Shown one piece after another: positions 47,991-56,600 of a stretch of 64,000 nt of DNA. Location of the stretch: positions 1-64,000 of the forward strand of contig CAUJET010000033.1 in assembly GCA_963169665.1 (NCBI GenBank), in the 5' to 3' direction. The notes under the pieces were generated by a model, which did no database searches, was not told the DNA's origin, and worked only from the letters and a program-made list of their open reading frames with translations. Within the stretch, counting starts at the first letter, position 1; each line of letters starts with the position of its first letter. The translations under genes were made by a program, and so were the position numbers. This stretch comes from Actinomycetota bacterium. GTDB lineage: Bacteria > Actinomycetota > Acidimicrobiia > Acidimicrobiales > Ilumatobacteraceae.

Positions 47991-48994
47991 TGCTGGACGA
48001 CTTCCGCCAGTACGCGTGCGAGTGGGACGAGATCGACGCCTTCGCTGCACCGAGTGGGGCACACGACCCGGCGTACGTCGCCAGGGACCTCATGCTCGGC
48101 ACGCCGATCCCCGGGTTCGAACAGCACGTCGATGCCTTGTTCGACGTGATCGGACCGGCGGGCCGGCACGAGATCCTGGAGGCACAGCGCACCGTGCCGC
48201 TCGACCAGCGCATCCGCTCGGCGGCAGATGTCTCCGACCTCCGGACGATCGAGCCGGAGGTCGCAGCTGCACTGGTCGCCGACAAGCCGTGGCTGTTGGC
48301 GTACGCCCGGCTCTACCAGGCGAACGCCGCGGTGAGCGCCACGCACTGGGCGATGATCATGAAGTACATGGTGATGCCCATGCGCCAACGCGACCACGAT
48401 GCCGTCGTCGTCTCGAATCACACGGGCACCACGTACATGTGGATGGACACGCTGCGCACCTACATGGAGGCACGCACCGACCACCCACTGGCCGGCCTGA
48501 AGCACCTGGCCCGTTCGACCGACGGAATCGACGCGCTCCGGGATGGCCCGGTCAGGGCCGTCGTGCCGTCGATCCCGATCGACCGATCGGAGCCGGATAC
48601 CGCCGACGCGGCGGTCCGGACGGTGTACGAGATGGCCGCGATGCACAACTCGGGAGACCTCGAAGGCACCCGGCGCTTCTACACCGATGACGTCGAGTGG
48701 CATGTACAGGGTCAGAACGAGACGGTCGGCGACGTCGCCGGCATCGACGCCTTGTTCGACTACTTCGCTCGGTCTCAGCACCTCACCGAGAACACGTTGA
48801 AGCTCCATCCCCAGACCGTGACCGTCAGCGGCGACCTCGTCGGTGTACTGATGCGGGTGACCGCGGAGAGGCCCGACGGACGGGTCATGGACATCTTGCT
48901 CGCGCAGACGCGCCGGCTCGCCGACGATGGCCGCTGGTGCGAGTACTGGGCCGTCGCGGACGACCAGGACGTCCTCGACGCGTTCTGGGCGTAG
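47936..48994 (+). CDS. PrnB-like C-terminal part fused to a SnoaL domain
   Basis: 352 codons from GTG 47936, overlapping the previous frame by 55 bases. Residues 1-205 continue the PrnB-like fold (MRTFMGRPEFTPELMLDDFRQY, then NHTGTTYMWMDTLRTYMEAR). Residues 225-352 are an NTF2/SnoaL-like domain (MAAMHNSGDLEGTRRFYTDDVEWHV, ending in WCEYWAVADD). Either this is the second half of a frameshifted 578-residue two-domain protein, or it is separately translated. No ribosome site stands before GTG 47936, which favours the frameshift view. Confidence 0.6.
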   Translation: MRAEMRTFMGRPEFTPELMLDDFRQYACEWDEIDAFAAPSGAHDPAYVARDLMLGTPIPGFEQHVDALFDVIGPAGRHEILEAQRTVPLDQRIRSAADVSDLRTIEPEVAAALVADKPWLLAYARLYQANAAVSATHWAMIMKYMVMPMRQRDHDAVVVSNHTGTTYMWMDTLRTYMEARTDHPLAGLKHLARSTDGIDALRDGPVRAVVPSIPIDRSEPDTADAAVRTVYEMAAMHNSGDLEGTRRFYTDDVEWHVQGQNETVGDVAGIDALFDYFARSQHLTENTLKLHPQTVTVSGDLVGVLMRVTAERPDGRVMDILLAQTRRLADDGRWCEYWAVADDQDVLDAFWA

Positions 48995-49020
48995 GCACAG
49001 AACCGCGTTTGGCGTCGTGC

Positions 49021-49878
49021 TCAGCCGAGCGGCTCGACGGCGACGGGACGGCCGTCGACGATGACGGGGAACTGCCGATCGGGATCGTTCGCGAGTGTCC
49101 GGCTCGTCGCCGGGCCTGCAGCCGGGTCGCCGCGCAGGGCCGTCGCACCATCCGGTGCGTACTGGAGGATGTAGGCCTTGCGGACGGCGTCGGTGGTGTT
49201 CGGGCCGGTGAGGTGCGGCGACAGCGACGAGAACACCACGATGCCTCCCTTCCCCACTGGCGCGGCCACCGCGTCCGGATGATCCTCGAAGATCTCCCAC
49301 CCGAGCGGGTCGACGTAGTGGTGCTGGAGCGTGCCCATCCGATGGAGCCCGCGCACCACGTGCGGGCACCCGTTGTCGAGCGTGGCATCGGTGAGCGCGA
49401 CCCAACAGGTGAGGTACTGCTGGGGCGTGACGAACGTGTAGCCATTGTCCTGGTGCCAGGGGAACCGGCGCGGCTTCTCGGGCATCTTGTACACGGCCTG
49501 GTCGTGATACAGCCGGACGTCGGGCCCGATGAGGTCGAGGCACAGATCCGCGAAGACCGGGTGCGACGCGAACGACCGGGCCGCCTCGTGCGACTGCACC
49601 GGGAAGAGCCCGAACGTGATCGCGCCGCGCTCGGCGATCGAGAAGCGACCGCCGTCCTGCCCGCTGAGGAATGCGTCGGTACGGGCCTCGACCTCGTCGG
49701 TCGCAGCGATCACCGGAGCGAGTTCGTGGTCGGTGAACACGTCGTCGAGGACGATGAAGCCGTCGCGGTCGAACTGCTCGGCCTGCGCCTGCGTGATCCG
49801 ACGGAACGGGCCCGTTCGATCGACCCAGGTGAACTCGGTGTTCCACGGGTGCCGTTCGACAGCAGGGATCTGCGTCAT
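49021..49878 (-). CDS. phytanoyl-CoA dioxygenase (PhyH) family oxygenase
   Basis: 285 residues. HxD in PWHQDNGYTFV (about 138-140), FDRDGFIVLDDVF near the N-terminus, and the distal His in SLSPHLTGPNTTDAVRKAY followed by the Arg. This is a second PhyH enzyme converging on the PrnB-like gene with 26 bases between. Typical length for bacterial PhyH. ATG 49878 is 6 bases after minus-strand TACTCT; the longer open frame upstream is a remnant of another gene. Confidence 0.9.
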   Translation of the reverse strand: MTQIPAVERHPWNTEFTWVDRTGPFRRITQAQAEQFDRDGFIVLDDVFTDHELAPVIAATDEVEARTDAFLSGQDGGRFSIAERGAITFGLFPVQSHEAARSFASHPVFADLCLDLIGPDVRLYHDQAVYKMPEKPRRFPWHQDNGYTFVTPQQYLTCWVALTDATLDNGCPHVVRGLHRMGTLQHHYVDPLGWEIFEDHPDAVAAPVGKGGIVVFSSLSPHLTGPNTTDAVRKAYILQYAPDGATALRGDPAAGPATSRTLANDPDRQFPVIVDGRPVAVEPLG

Positions 49879-49884
49879 CGCCGC

Positions 49885-49890
49885 AGAGTA
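49885..49890 (-). promoter_or_regulatory. -10 hexamer TACTCT, leaderless start of 49878
   Basis: Minus-strand TACTCT is 6 bases before ATG 49878. Confidence 0.55.
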
Positions 49891-49931
49891 CTGCCAGCGA
49901 GCGATCGCCCCGACGCCGCAGGGATCGGGAG

Positions 49932-49977
49932 CGGACGCGGTCGAGGCCGGATCGAGGAGTGGCTTCAGCGACGCCCG
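49932..49977. repeat. direct-repeat copy of a dehydrogenase 3' end (left copy)
   Basis: This 46-base stretch matches 51603-51649 at about 40 positions with one single-base gap, including 17 identical bases in a row (CGGACGCGGTCGAGGCC). The right copy is the true end of the GcvT-type gene (coding RASLKPLFDPGL); here the same residues RASLKPLLDP appear and then shift frame. It is therefore a decayed fragment. Confidence 0.7.
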
Positions 49978-50038
49978 AGCCAGGACCATGCGAAGACGAC
50001 CGAATTCCTCGCCGATCGTCTGCGGGGGGCCACAGCGC

Positions 50039-50476
50039 TCAGGTGCGGGTCGCCGATTCGGCTGCCTCCTTGAGGCAGTCGGCGAACATGTCGAACGACG
50101 CGGTCAGATCGGGGATCGCCTTGGTGATCAAGCCAGCGAGGGGCCCGGTGAACGCCTCGACCATCGAGAACTCGCACCCGCTGCTGCCGCGGTCGGTGAT
50201 CGCGAAGGTGCGACGCCCCGTGAACAGCCCGAGGGGCATCCCATCGGCCCACACCATGTGCTGCGGTGCTCGGCTCTCGGCGACCTTCAGCTTGAACGTC
50301 CGCTTCGGATCGGCGATCGAGACGAGCGCGATCGTGTTGCCCTGCCGAATCTGACCCTCGATACCCACGACCGCCCGATTCCAGCCGGCGTAGCTCGACG
50401 AGTCCGTCAGCAGTCCCCACACGACGGTCGCGGGTGCATCGATCGTGCGGGATGCGGCGTAGCTGCGGGCGCCCAT
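50039..50476 (-). CDS. SRPBCC-family protein
   Basis: 145 residues. RTIDAPATVVWGLLTDSSSYAGWNRAV opens the helix-grip fold of polyketide-cyclase/START-like proteins, GRRTFAITDRGSSGCEFSMVEAFTGPLAGLI is the central sheet, and a long final helix follows (LTASFDMFADCLKEAAE). Such proteins bind hydrophobic ligands. Its ATG overlaps the TGA of the upstream gene by one base (TGATG), so the two are an operon. Confidence 0.85.
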   Translation of the reverse strand: MGARSYAASRTIDAPATVVWGLLTDSSSYAGWNRAVVGIEGQIRQGNTIALVSIADPKRTFKLKVAESRAPQHMVWADGMPLGLFTGRRTFAITDRGSSGCEFSMVEAFTGPLAGLITKAIPDLTASFDMFADCLKEAAESATRT

Positions 50477-50892
50477 CAGCGGGCCCGCATCCGGTTGTTG
50501 CGAGGGCCGTGCTCGACCTCGGCCAATCCCAGGAGTTCGAGCACTGGTGGCACGTAGTTCCCGAACCGGCCGCGGTAGCCCTTGCGCAACCCGTACCAGC
50601 CTGCGACCGGGTTGTCCGCATCACGGGCCCATGCTTCGACCGTGCCCGGCTTCGCTTCCTTCTGCTCGTCGGCGTTGCCCAAGGGCATCCAGTCGCCGTG
50701 CTCCACGAGCATCGCGTGGAGATCCTCGATGCAGCGCAGTTGGTAGGCGAGGGTGGTCGATCCGACCCTGATTCGCAGCGCCGGCGGATCCGACGTCTCG
50801 TCCCGCCACGCGTCGAACTCCGACGATCCGGGTGGCGTGGTGAGGATCCACGGATCCTCCGCTGTCCCGGCCCCCTCGACATGATCAGGCAT
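50476..50892 (-). CDS. conserved hypothetical protein (DUF6855-like)
   Basis: 138 residues. The pattern GTAEDPWILTTPPGSSEF, WRDETSDPPALRIRVGSTTLAY, IEDLHAMLVEHGDWMPLG and GWYGLRKGYRGRFGNYVPP with a final RNNRMRA is a strongly conserved actinobacterial family that I recall as DUF6855. Biochemical role unknown. GAGGAG lies 7 bases before ATG 50892. It is first in a two-gene operon with the SRPBCC gene and divergent from a DNA-binding protein gene, which probably controls it. Confidence 0.75.
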   Translation of the reverse strand: MPDHVEGAGTAEDPWILTTPPGSSEFDAWRDETSDPPALRIRVGSTTLAYQLRCIEDLHAMLVEHGDWMPLGNADEQKEAKPGTVEAWARDADNPVAGWYGLRKGYRGRFGNYVPPVLELLGLAEVEHGPRNNRMRAR

Positions 50893-50952
50893 ACAAAACT
50901 CCTCGTTCGTCGACCTCGCACCGCCAGACGCGGCAACCGCATCCTCGCAACG

Positions 50953-50975
50953 TATTCATGACACCATCTGGCATG
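50953..50975. promoter_or_regulatory. imperfect dyad between the DUF6855-like and HTH genes
   Basis: TCATG and CATGA, 11 bases apart, lie in the AT-richer centre of the divergent gap. The inner TGACACCATCTGGCATGA resembles the TGACA-type sites of HTH/WYL regulators. Weak evidence. Confidence 0.3.
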
Positions 50976-51016
50976 ATTCCGAAAATGTTCGCACTGTTGC
51001 ATCGAGGGGTGACGGG

Positions 51017-51532
51017 GTGCGTGCCGGCCGGCTGCTGCGGCTCGTCCTGATCCTCCAGGACGGACGACGCCACACCGCCGCTGGTCTGGCCGATCAACTC
51101 CAGGTCTCCACTCGCACCGTGCTGCGCGACCTCGAGTCGCTGTCGACCGCCGGCGTCCCCGTGTACGCCACCCGCGGACCGAACGGCGGGTTCCAGCTGC
51201 TGGACACGTTCCAGCGAACAGTCCAGGCCCTGCCGCCCGGCCTCACCGCAGCCAGGGGACAGTTGCGCCGGGTGCGCGTGCGCCTCGCGCCTGGCGCACT
51301 GCAGCTCGCGTTGGTCAACGGCCGGCCTGAGGGATGGCGGCCGCGACCGAACCCCACCCCTGCGGCCGACCGCCCCGAATGGATCGAGGGATCGTTCCGC
51401 TTCGACTCCTACGACACCGCGATCCGCGAGCTCCTCGCGCTCGGACCCGACATCGAGATCCTGCTACCCATCGAGCTGCGCACGACCATGGCCTCGATCG
51501 GCCGGCGGCTGGCCCGACTCCACCGAACCTGA
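51017..51532 (+). CDS. HTH_11/DeoR-like transcriptional regulator, short (WYL-type relative)
   Basis: 171 residues. The helix-turn-helix covers about 1-57 (LLRLVLILQDGRRHTAAGLADQLQVSTRTVLRDLESL), followed by GVPVYATRGPNGGFQLLD, both standard for the N-terminus of WYL/YafY regulators. The C-terminal part (DPDIEILLPIELRTTM, RRLARLHR) keeps only the end of such proteins; the full WYL domain of about 200 residues is missing, so it is a shortened type. Divergent from the DUF6855-SRPBCC operon, a likely target. Confidence 0.82.
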   Translation: MRAGRLLRLVLILQDGRRHTAAGLADQLQVSTRTVLRDLESLSTAGVPVYATRGPNGGFQLLDTFQRTVQALPPGLTAARGQLRRVRVRLAPGALQLALVNGRPEGWRPRPNPTPAADRPEWIEGSFRFDSYDTAIRELLALGPDIEILLPIELRTTMASIGRRLARLHRT

Positions 51533-51595
51533 CCGCGCCGTCATCGTCATCGGCGCAGCGCACCGCCGACGGGCGAGCGCCTCGGATGCATGGGC

Positions 51596-54055
51596 TCAGG
51601 ATCGGACGCGGTCGAGGCCTGGGTCGAACAGGGGCTTCAACGACGCTCGCGCACCGACCACCCGTCCGGCTACCTCGATCTCCCAACGGCCTTGGTCGAC
51701 GACCGCTGACGTGATCGGCACGTCGAGGCTCACGAAGCCGAGACCCACCGCGCCGCCGAGCGTGTGCCCGTACGCGCCGACCTGGAGGTGGCCGACGGCG
51801 GTGCCGTCGAGGTGGATGATCTCGTTGCCGAACAGCAGCGGTTCCGGATCCTCGAGCACGACCTGCACCATCCGTCGCGTCGGCGTTCCAGCGTCTCGGA
51901 TCGCCGACAGCGCGTCGCGTCCGATGAAGCCGCCGGGCTTGTCGAGTTTGACAGCGAAGGCCAGGCCCGCCTCGATGGGGTTGTCGGTGTTGTCGACGTC
52001 GACACCGAAGTCGCGGTACGCCTTCTCCAGCCGCAGCGACGCCAGCGTCTGCATGCCGGCGTTCCGGAGACCGAACGGGCGACCGGTCTCGACGAGGAGG
52101 TCGTACACCTGCACGGCGTGCAGGTTGGGCACGTGCAGCTCCCAGCCGAGTTCGCCCACGTACGTCACGCGCATCGCCAGCACCTCGAAGAAGCCGACGT
52201 CGATGCGACGGGCCGACATGTACGGGAAGCCCTCGTTCGACAGGTCGGCACTGCTGATGGCGCGCAGGAGGTCGCGGGCCTTCGGGCCGTGGACGTTCAG
52301 TTGGGTCGTGCCGGCGGTGACGTCGGTGATGGTGACGAACTGGTCGGGGCCGAGATGTCGGCGCAGCCAGGTCTCCGTGTGCCCGTGGCTGTTCTCGCCG
52401 ACCACGACCATGAACGAGTCGAGCGCGAGTCGGGTGACGGTGAGGTCGGCCTCGAACCCGCCGGCGTCGTTCGCCCACGCGGTGTACACCACGCGTCCAG
52501 GCTCGACGTCGACGTCGTTGCAACTCACCCGGTTCAGCAGTTCGCACGCGTCGCGGCCCTGGACGAGGAACTTCGACATCGACGACATGTCGATCAGCAC
52601 GACGTCCCGCCGGGCGGCGTGGTGCTCCTCGGCGTGCCAGTCGAACCAGCGTTGACGACCCCAGGTGTAGCGATCGATGAACGCCTCGTCCGGCGTCGGC
52701 GCGAACCAGTCGGCGAGCTCCCAACCGTGGCTCTCGGTGAAGTACGCACCGGCGGCGCGGAGACGATCGTGGAGCACCGACTGCTTCAACCCGCGGGCCG
52801 TGGTGAAGGTGCTGTTGGGATAGTGCGGACCGAAGCTCTTGGCGAGCAGCTCCGGGGTGCGTGCCCGGCGGAACGCCGGCGTGTTGTGGGTGCCGTCTGC
52901 GAACCGGTCGACGTTGAACGACGTGTGGTCGACCGGGCACGCACCTTCGGTGATCCACCGGGCGAGCACCATGCCGATCCCGGGGCCGTAGAGGATGCCG
53001 AGCGAGTTGAGTCCGGCCGCGACCCAGCAGTTGCGCAGACCGGGCGCTTCCCCGATCAACGGCGACAGGTCGGGCGTGAAGCTCTCCGGGCCGCAGAACA
53101 GCTTGCGGATGCCCGCGGTCGCAGCGGCCGGCACGCGCTCGAACGCACGCTCGAGGTGCGGGCCGACACGATCCCAGTCGGGTTCGATCTCCCCGAACGA
53201 GAAGCCGTCGGGGATGCGGTCGATGTTCCACGGGGCCGCATCGGGCTCGAACAGCCCGATCATCATCCCGCCAACCTCCTCGCGGAAGTACGCCCACCGG
53301 TGCGCGTCCTCGAGCAGCGGGAGGTCGTGGCGCACGCCCTCGATCGCCTCGGTGATGAGGTAGTAGTGCTCGGCCGCCTGCAGCGGGAGGTTGAGCCCCA
53401 CGCCGGCGGCGAGCTGGCGCGACCACATGCCCGCGGCGATCACGACGTGTTCGGCGGCGATGTCACCCTGGTCGGTGCGCACACCGACGACCGTGCCGTT
53501 CGAGGTGAGGATCCGTTCGACGCTGGTGTCCTGCAGGATCCGGGTGCCGAGGTCGCGTGCGCCGCGGGCGAGCGCCATGGTGGTGTCGACCGGGTTGACG
53601 CGCCCCTCGCGGGGGAACCAGAACGCGGCCAGCGTCGAGGAGAAGTCGCCGACAGGGAACAGCTCGGCGGCCTCGGCCGGTGAGACCTCGTGCACCTCGA
53701 TGCCCATCCGGTTCATGAACGCGGCGGCGCGGCGGCTCTCCTCGACACGGTCGGGAGTGTCGGCCGGTTGCAGGTACCCCACCTCTCGCCAGCCGGTGGC
53801 CTGACCCGTGCGCGCCTCGAGGTCGGCGATGAGGTCGCGGCCGTAGGAATACAGCTCGCAGGCCCATTCGTCACCGAGCAGGCCCGGCACCACCTCACCG
53901 GCGGCATGCCAGGTGGTACCCGAGGTGAGCTTGTCGCGCTCGACCACCACGACGTCGGCCCAGCCGAGCAGGTTGAGGTGGTAGGCGAGGTTGCAGCCGA
54001 TCGACCCACCCCCGATGACGACCACCTGGGCCTGTGTGAGTTGATCGCCGCCCAT
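51596..54055 (-). CDS. FAD-dependent GcvT-type dehydrogenase (dimethylglycine/sarcosine dehydrogenase-like)
   Basis: 819 residues. FAD loop VVVIGGGSIGCNLAYHL at the N-terminus and TSGTTWHAAG (His about residue 50), the position of covalent FAD attachment in dimethylglycine dehydrogenase. The DAO half ends near residue 390. The GcvT folate-binding half follows (VLIDMSSMSKFLVQG, TYVGELGWELHVP) and the GCV_T C-barrel (GRDALSAIRDAGTPTRRMVQV). The enzyme demethylates N-methylglycines or related amines using tetrahydrofolate. GGAGGCG lies 6 bases before ATG 54055. Confidence 0.9.
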   Translation of the reverse strand: MGGDQLTQAQVVVIGGGSIGCNLAYHLNLLGWADVVVVERDKLTSGTTWHAAGEVVPGLLGDEWACELYSYGRDLIADLEARTGQATGWREVGYLQPADTPDRVEESRRAAAFMNRMGIEVHEVSPAEAAELFPVGDFSSTLAAFWFPREGRVNPVDTTMALARGARDLGTRILQDTSVERILTSNGTVVGVRTDQGDIAAEHVVIAAGMWSRQLAAGVGLNLPLQAAEHYYLITEAIEGVRHDLPLLEDAHRWAYFREEVGGMMIGLFEPDAAPWNIDRIPDGFSFGEIEPDWDRVGPHLERAFERVPAAATAGIRKLFCGPESFTPDLSPLIGEAPGLRNCWVAAGLNSLGILYGPGIGMVLARWITEGACPVDHTSFNVDRFADGTHNTPAFRRARTPELLAKSFGPHYPNSTFTTARGLKQSVLHDRLRAAGAYFTESHGWELADWFAPTPDEAFIDRYTWGRQRWFDWHAEEHHAARRDVVLIDMSSMSKFLVQGRDACELLNRVSCNDVDVEPGRVVYTAWANDAGGFEADLTVTRLALDSFMVVVGENSHGHTETWLRRHLGPDQFVTITDVTAGTTQLNVHGPKARDLLRAISSADLSNEGFPYMSARRIDVGFFEVLAMRVTYVGELGWELHVPNLHAVQVYDLLVETGRPFGLRNAGMQTLASLRLEKAYRDFGVDVDNTDNPIEAGLAFAVKLDKPGGFIGRDALSAIRDAGTPTRRMVQVVLEDPEPLLFGNEIIHLDGTAVGHLQVGAYGHTLGGAVGLGFVSLDVPITSAVVDQGRWEIEVAGRVVGARASLKPLFDPGLDRVRS
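51603..51649. repeat. direct-repeat copy of a dehydrogenase 3' end (right, intact copy)
   Basis: The last codons of the GcvT-type gene, repeated in the same orientation at 49932-49977. The copies bound the block 49978-51602 that holds the SRPBCC, DUF6855-like and HTH genes. Confidence 0.7.
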
Positions 54056-54141
54056 GGGAACGCCTCCGTCGTGAGAAGTCGAGTGCGGCCCGGACTCTAG
54101 GTCGACCTCGCGAGCCGGCCGCCGGGTCGTCGATCAAGTGG

Positions 54142-55626
54142 TCAGCTCAGACTCTCGTCGAGGAAGTCGACGACTCGCTGCTGCCAGTCGGCCGGGTGGG
54201 AGTCGTATCCGCCGGTGTGGTCGGAGCCCTCGACATTCCACACCGACACCCGGTCACTCGCCCCGGTTCGGATGTAGGCGGCGGCATGACCTTCGTCGTC
54301 CACATCGCCTGCCGTGATCAGCAAGAAGCGGGTTCCGGACGCCTCCTCCACGGCCGATCGGAGGGACGTGGGCGGCGAGGTCTCGGTGAGGTAGTCGGTG
54401 ACGCCGTCCTGGATCTTCTCGACCTGCTCCTGCACCCAGCCCCGCCAGCCGTACAGGTCGGAGAGCCATTCCTTGTCGGCCGCTCGCCGTGCCGTGGCGC
54501 CCTCGGCGACCACCGCTCGGATCCTCGGGTCTGCTGCGGCAGCCCCGATGGCCTCCTCACCTCCCATCGAGAAGCCGACGACTCCGATTCGGTGCTCGTC
54601 GATGTCGGCCTGCGATGCGAGGAACTCCGTGGCCGCAGCGATGTCGAGGTCGCCGTACCAGCCGAAGTCCATGGCGGTGCCCGAGCTGTCACCGTGGCCT
54701 CGCGCATCGATGAGCACGACGGCGTAGCCACTGCGGGAGACCACGGCGGCCTGGTCGAGCACGTCGGATCGAGTCGAGCCAGCGCCGTGCACGACCACCA
54801 CGCCGGCGCCGTTGGTGCCCGGCACGTACCACGCCGCCAGGTCCACGCCGTCGGTCGTCGTCACCGTGACCGTCTCGTACCGCAGCCCGAACGCCGCGGG
54901 CGTCGAGGTCACGTGGGTGGCGGGCACCGTGGTCGCCGCGACGGCCGGCGAGACGGTCGCGACGACTGCGACGAGCAGGATCGACACGGCTGCGGCGCCC
55001 CCTGCGATACCCAGGCGACGCCGTCCCCGCAGGGCCGATCGGGCACCGGCGACGACCGCGACCACGCCTGCGAACAACGCGACGATCGACAGAACCGAGC
55101 CGACGGAGAACCCGTTCTTGATCGGATGCGGCAGCAGACCCACCCCCACCGCGGTGAGGATGGAGCCGGCCGCAACCGACACCGCACCGCGGACGGCGGG
55201 GCTCGACGTGATGCGGTGTGAGGCCACCACGAAGGACGCGCCGACGGCCAGGTATGTCGGTTGGAACATCGAGAACGCCCGGATCACGACGATCTGGCCG
55301 ACGATCCAGCCGATGAGCAACACACCGGAGACGAGTGTGAGGTCGTCGGTCCTCGGTCGTCCGGTCCACGCCGACCATGCCAACACCGTGAACGGGATGC
55401 CGACGACAGCGACGAGCGCCAGCGCGGCAAGAACCAGACTGTCGAACGGGAGACGGCGGTTGATGGATTCGCCGAAGTCGGTGCCGCCCGTGGCGAGCCC
55501 GACGGCACCGGCCCATGCACCGAGTGCGTTCAGTGCTGCACAGGCGGCGAGCCAGGGACGGCGGGCCGACGGGGCGACCGGCGGCGCACGGTCGACATCG
55601 ATCCTCGGCGTGCCGGAAACCTCCAT
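54142..55626 (-). CDS. membrane-anchored alpha/beta hydrolase
   Basis: 494 residues. The first ~225 residues contain about seven hydrophobic segments (WLAACAALNALGAWAGAVGLAT and others), and residues 240-494 form an alpha/beta hydrolase. The nucleophile is Ser in GFSMGGEE (about 348), with oxyanion strand GVVVVHGAGSTRSD, an acid in DVDDEGHAA and a His in GSDHTGG. It is probably an extracytoplasmic esterase or peptidase held by the N-terminal helices, or a fusion with an unrelated membrane domain. ATG 55626 has GAGGAAG upstream. Confidence 0.78.
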   Translation of the reverse strand: MEVSGTPRIDVDRAPPVAPSARRPWLAACAALNALGAWAGAVGLATGGTDFGESINRRLPFDSLVLAALALVAVVGIPFTVLAWSAWTGRPRTDDLTLVSGVLLIGWIVGQIVVIRAFSMFQPTYLAVGASFVVASHRITSSPAVRGAVSVAAGSILTAVGVGLLPHPIKNGFSVGSVLSIVALFAGVVAVVAGARSALRGRRRLGIAGGAAAVSILLVAVVATVSPAVAATTVPATHVTSTPAAFGLRYETVTVTTTDGVDLAAWYVPGTNGAGVVVVHGAGSTRSDVLDQAAVVSRSGYAVVLIDARGHGDSSGTAMDFGWYGDLDIAAATEFLASQADIDEHRIGVVGFSMGGEEAIGAAAADPRIRAVVAEGATARRAADKEWLSDLYGWRGWVQEQVEKIQDGVTDYLTETSPPTSLRSAVEEASGTRFLLITAGDVDDEGHAAAYIRTGASDRVSVWNVEGSDHTGGYDSHPADWQQRVVDFLDESLS

Positions 55627-55755
55627 GACGGTCTTCCTCGGTCTCGCATGCACGGCCGGGCGTCGACCATGCAACCCATGCGGTCGCCTCCCAGTGTCAC
55701 GCCGCGAGCGCCGGCCGCACCACGGCCGAACGTCCCCATCGATCGGTCGGATCCG

Positions 55756-56526
55756 TCAGCGCACCAGACCCGCGACGACGGCGAGGACAGCGCCTGTCGT
55801 GGGACGCCGGAGGCGGATGGTGTCGACGTCTCGGCCCGAACCGTCCGCTCGGTAGACGCTGATCCACAGACGATCACCGATCGCCAGCGAGACCGATGCG
55901 TTGGCGACGTCGTCGTCGTTCCAGTGGTTCAGCACGACCTCGAGATCGATCGGTGTTCCGTCGGCGGCGGATCCTGCGTCGACCGTCGTGTCGGTGAACG
56001 GACACCAGGGAGGTTGCGTCCCGTCCATCGGGTTCCAGCGGCGATCGGTCCGCTGCTCGAGCGCAGGCGTCGATCCGAGTCCGAGGGCCTCCATCAAGGC
56101 CGGGAGCGTCGAGCGCAACGACGCAGCGAACGTGTGTGCATCGATGGACGTCACGGTCCACTCCACCCACTGCAGGCCGAACGGGTCGCTGGCAACCGGT
56201 CGACCCGACCCCAACTCGACGCCGACGAGATCGGGCTCGAGATCGGGCTGGAGATCGAGCGCCGGCGCGTCGGATGCCTCGCCGTCGGTGCGCAGTCGTC
56301 GCATCCCCTCGGGGAACGTGAGCGTGCGCGCGGCCGCACGTGCTGCATCGATGTGTGCGCCACAGAACCAACCGGTGTCGGGTGGATGCCCGACGAAGCC
56401 CGGCTCCTCGGCGGCACGGCGTCGCCAGTCGCGGCTGCGGTCATCGGGCTGAAAGGTGACCAACCCACCGTTCACGTCGGCAGGGTCGAGGTCCGCGTCA
56501 CAGATCTCACACACCGGAGGTCGCAC
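55756..56526 (-). CDS. hypothetical protein with N-terminal CxxC/CxxH metal-site pattern
   Basis: 256 residues from GTG 56526. PVCEICDADLDP (residues 4-15) and WFCGAHID (about 53-60) form a possible zinc site (two CxxC-type pairs with a His). The rest is unassigned: a central acidic stretch, RWNPMDGTQPPWCPFTDTTVDAG and strand-rich end. GTG 56526 is 7 bases after minus-strand TACGGT, which excludes the longer in-frame ATG at 56559. Function unknown. Confidence 0.65.
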   Translation of the reverse strand: MRPPVCEICDADLDPADVNGGLVTFQPDDRSRDWRRRAAEEPGFVGHPPDTGWFCGAHIDAARAAARTLTFPEGMRRLRTDGEASDAPALDLQPDLEPDLVGVELGSGRPVASDPFGLQWVEWTVTSIDAHTFAASLRSTLPALMEALGLGSTPALEQRTDRRWNPMDGTQPPWCPFTDTTVDAGSAADGTPIDLEVVLNHWNDDDVANASVSLAIGDRLWISVYRADGSGRDVDTIRLRRPTTGAVLAVVAGLVR

Positions 56527-56533
56527 GGGCGAG

Positions 56534-56539
56534 ACCGTA
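56534..56539 (-). promoter_or_regulatory. -10 hexamer TACGGT, leaderless start of 56526
   Basis: Minus-strand TACGGT is 7 bases before GTG 56526. Confidence 0.6.
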
Positions 56540-56587
56540 GCGGCGCCGGTCCCTCGCACTCGTCCGTTCGGAGCCGGCAGGTGCGCC

Positions 56588-56593
56588 TAGCGT
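56588..56593 (+). promoter_or_regulatory. -10 hexamer TAGCGT, leaderless start of 56601
   Basis: TAGCGT is 7 bases before GTG 56601 and includes the first bases of an upstream GTG, which argues against that earlier start. Confidence 0.6.
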
Positions 56594-56600
56594 GCAGCCG

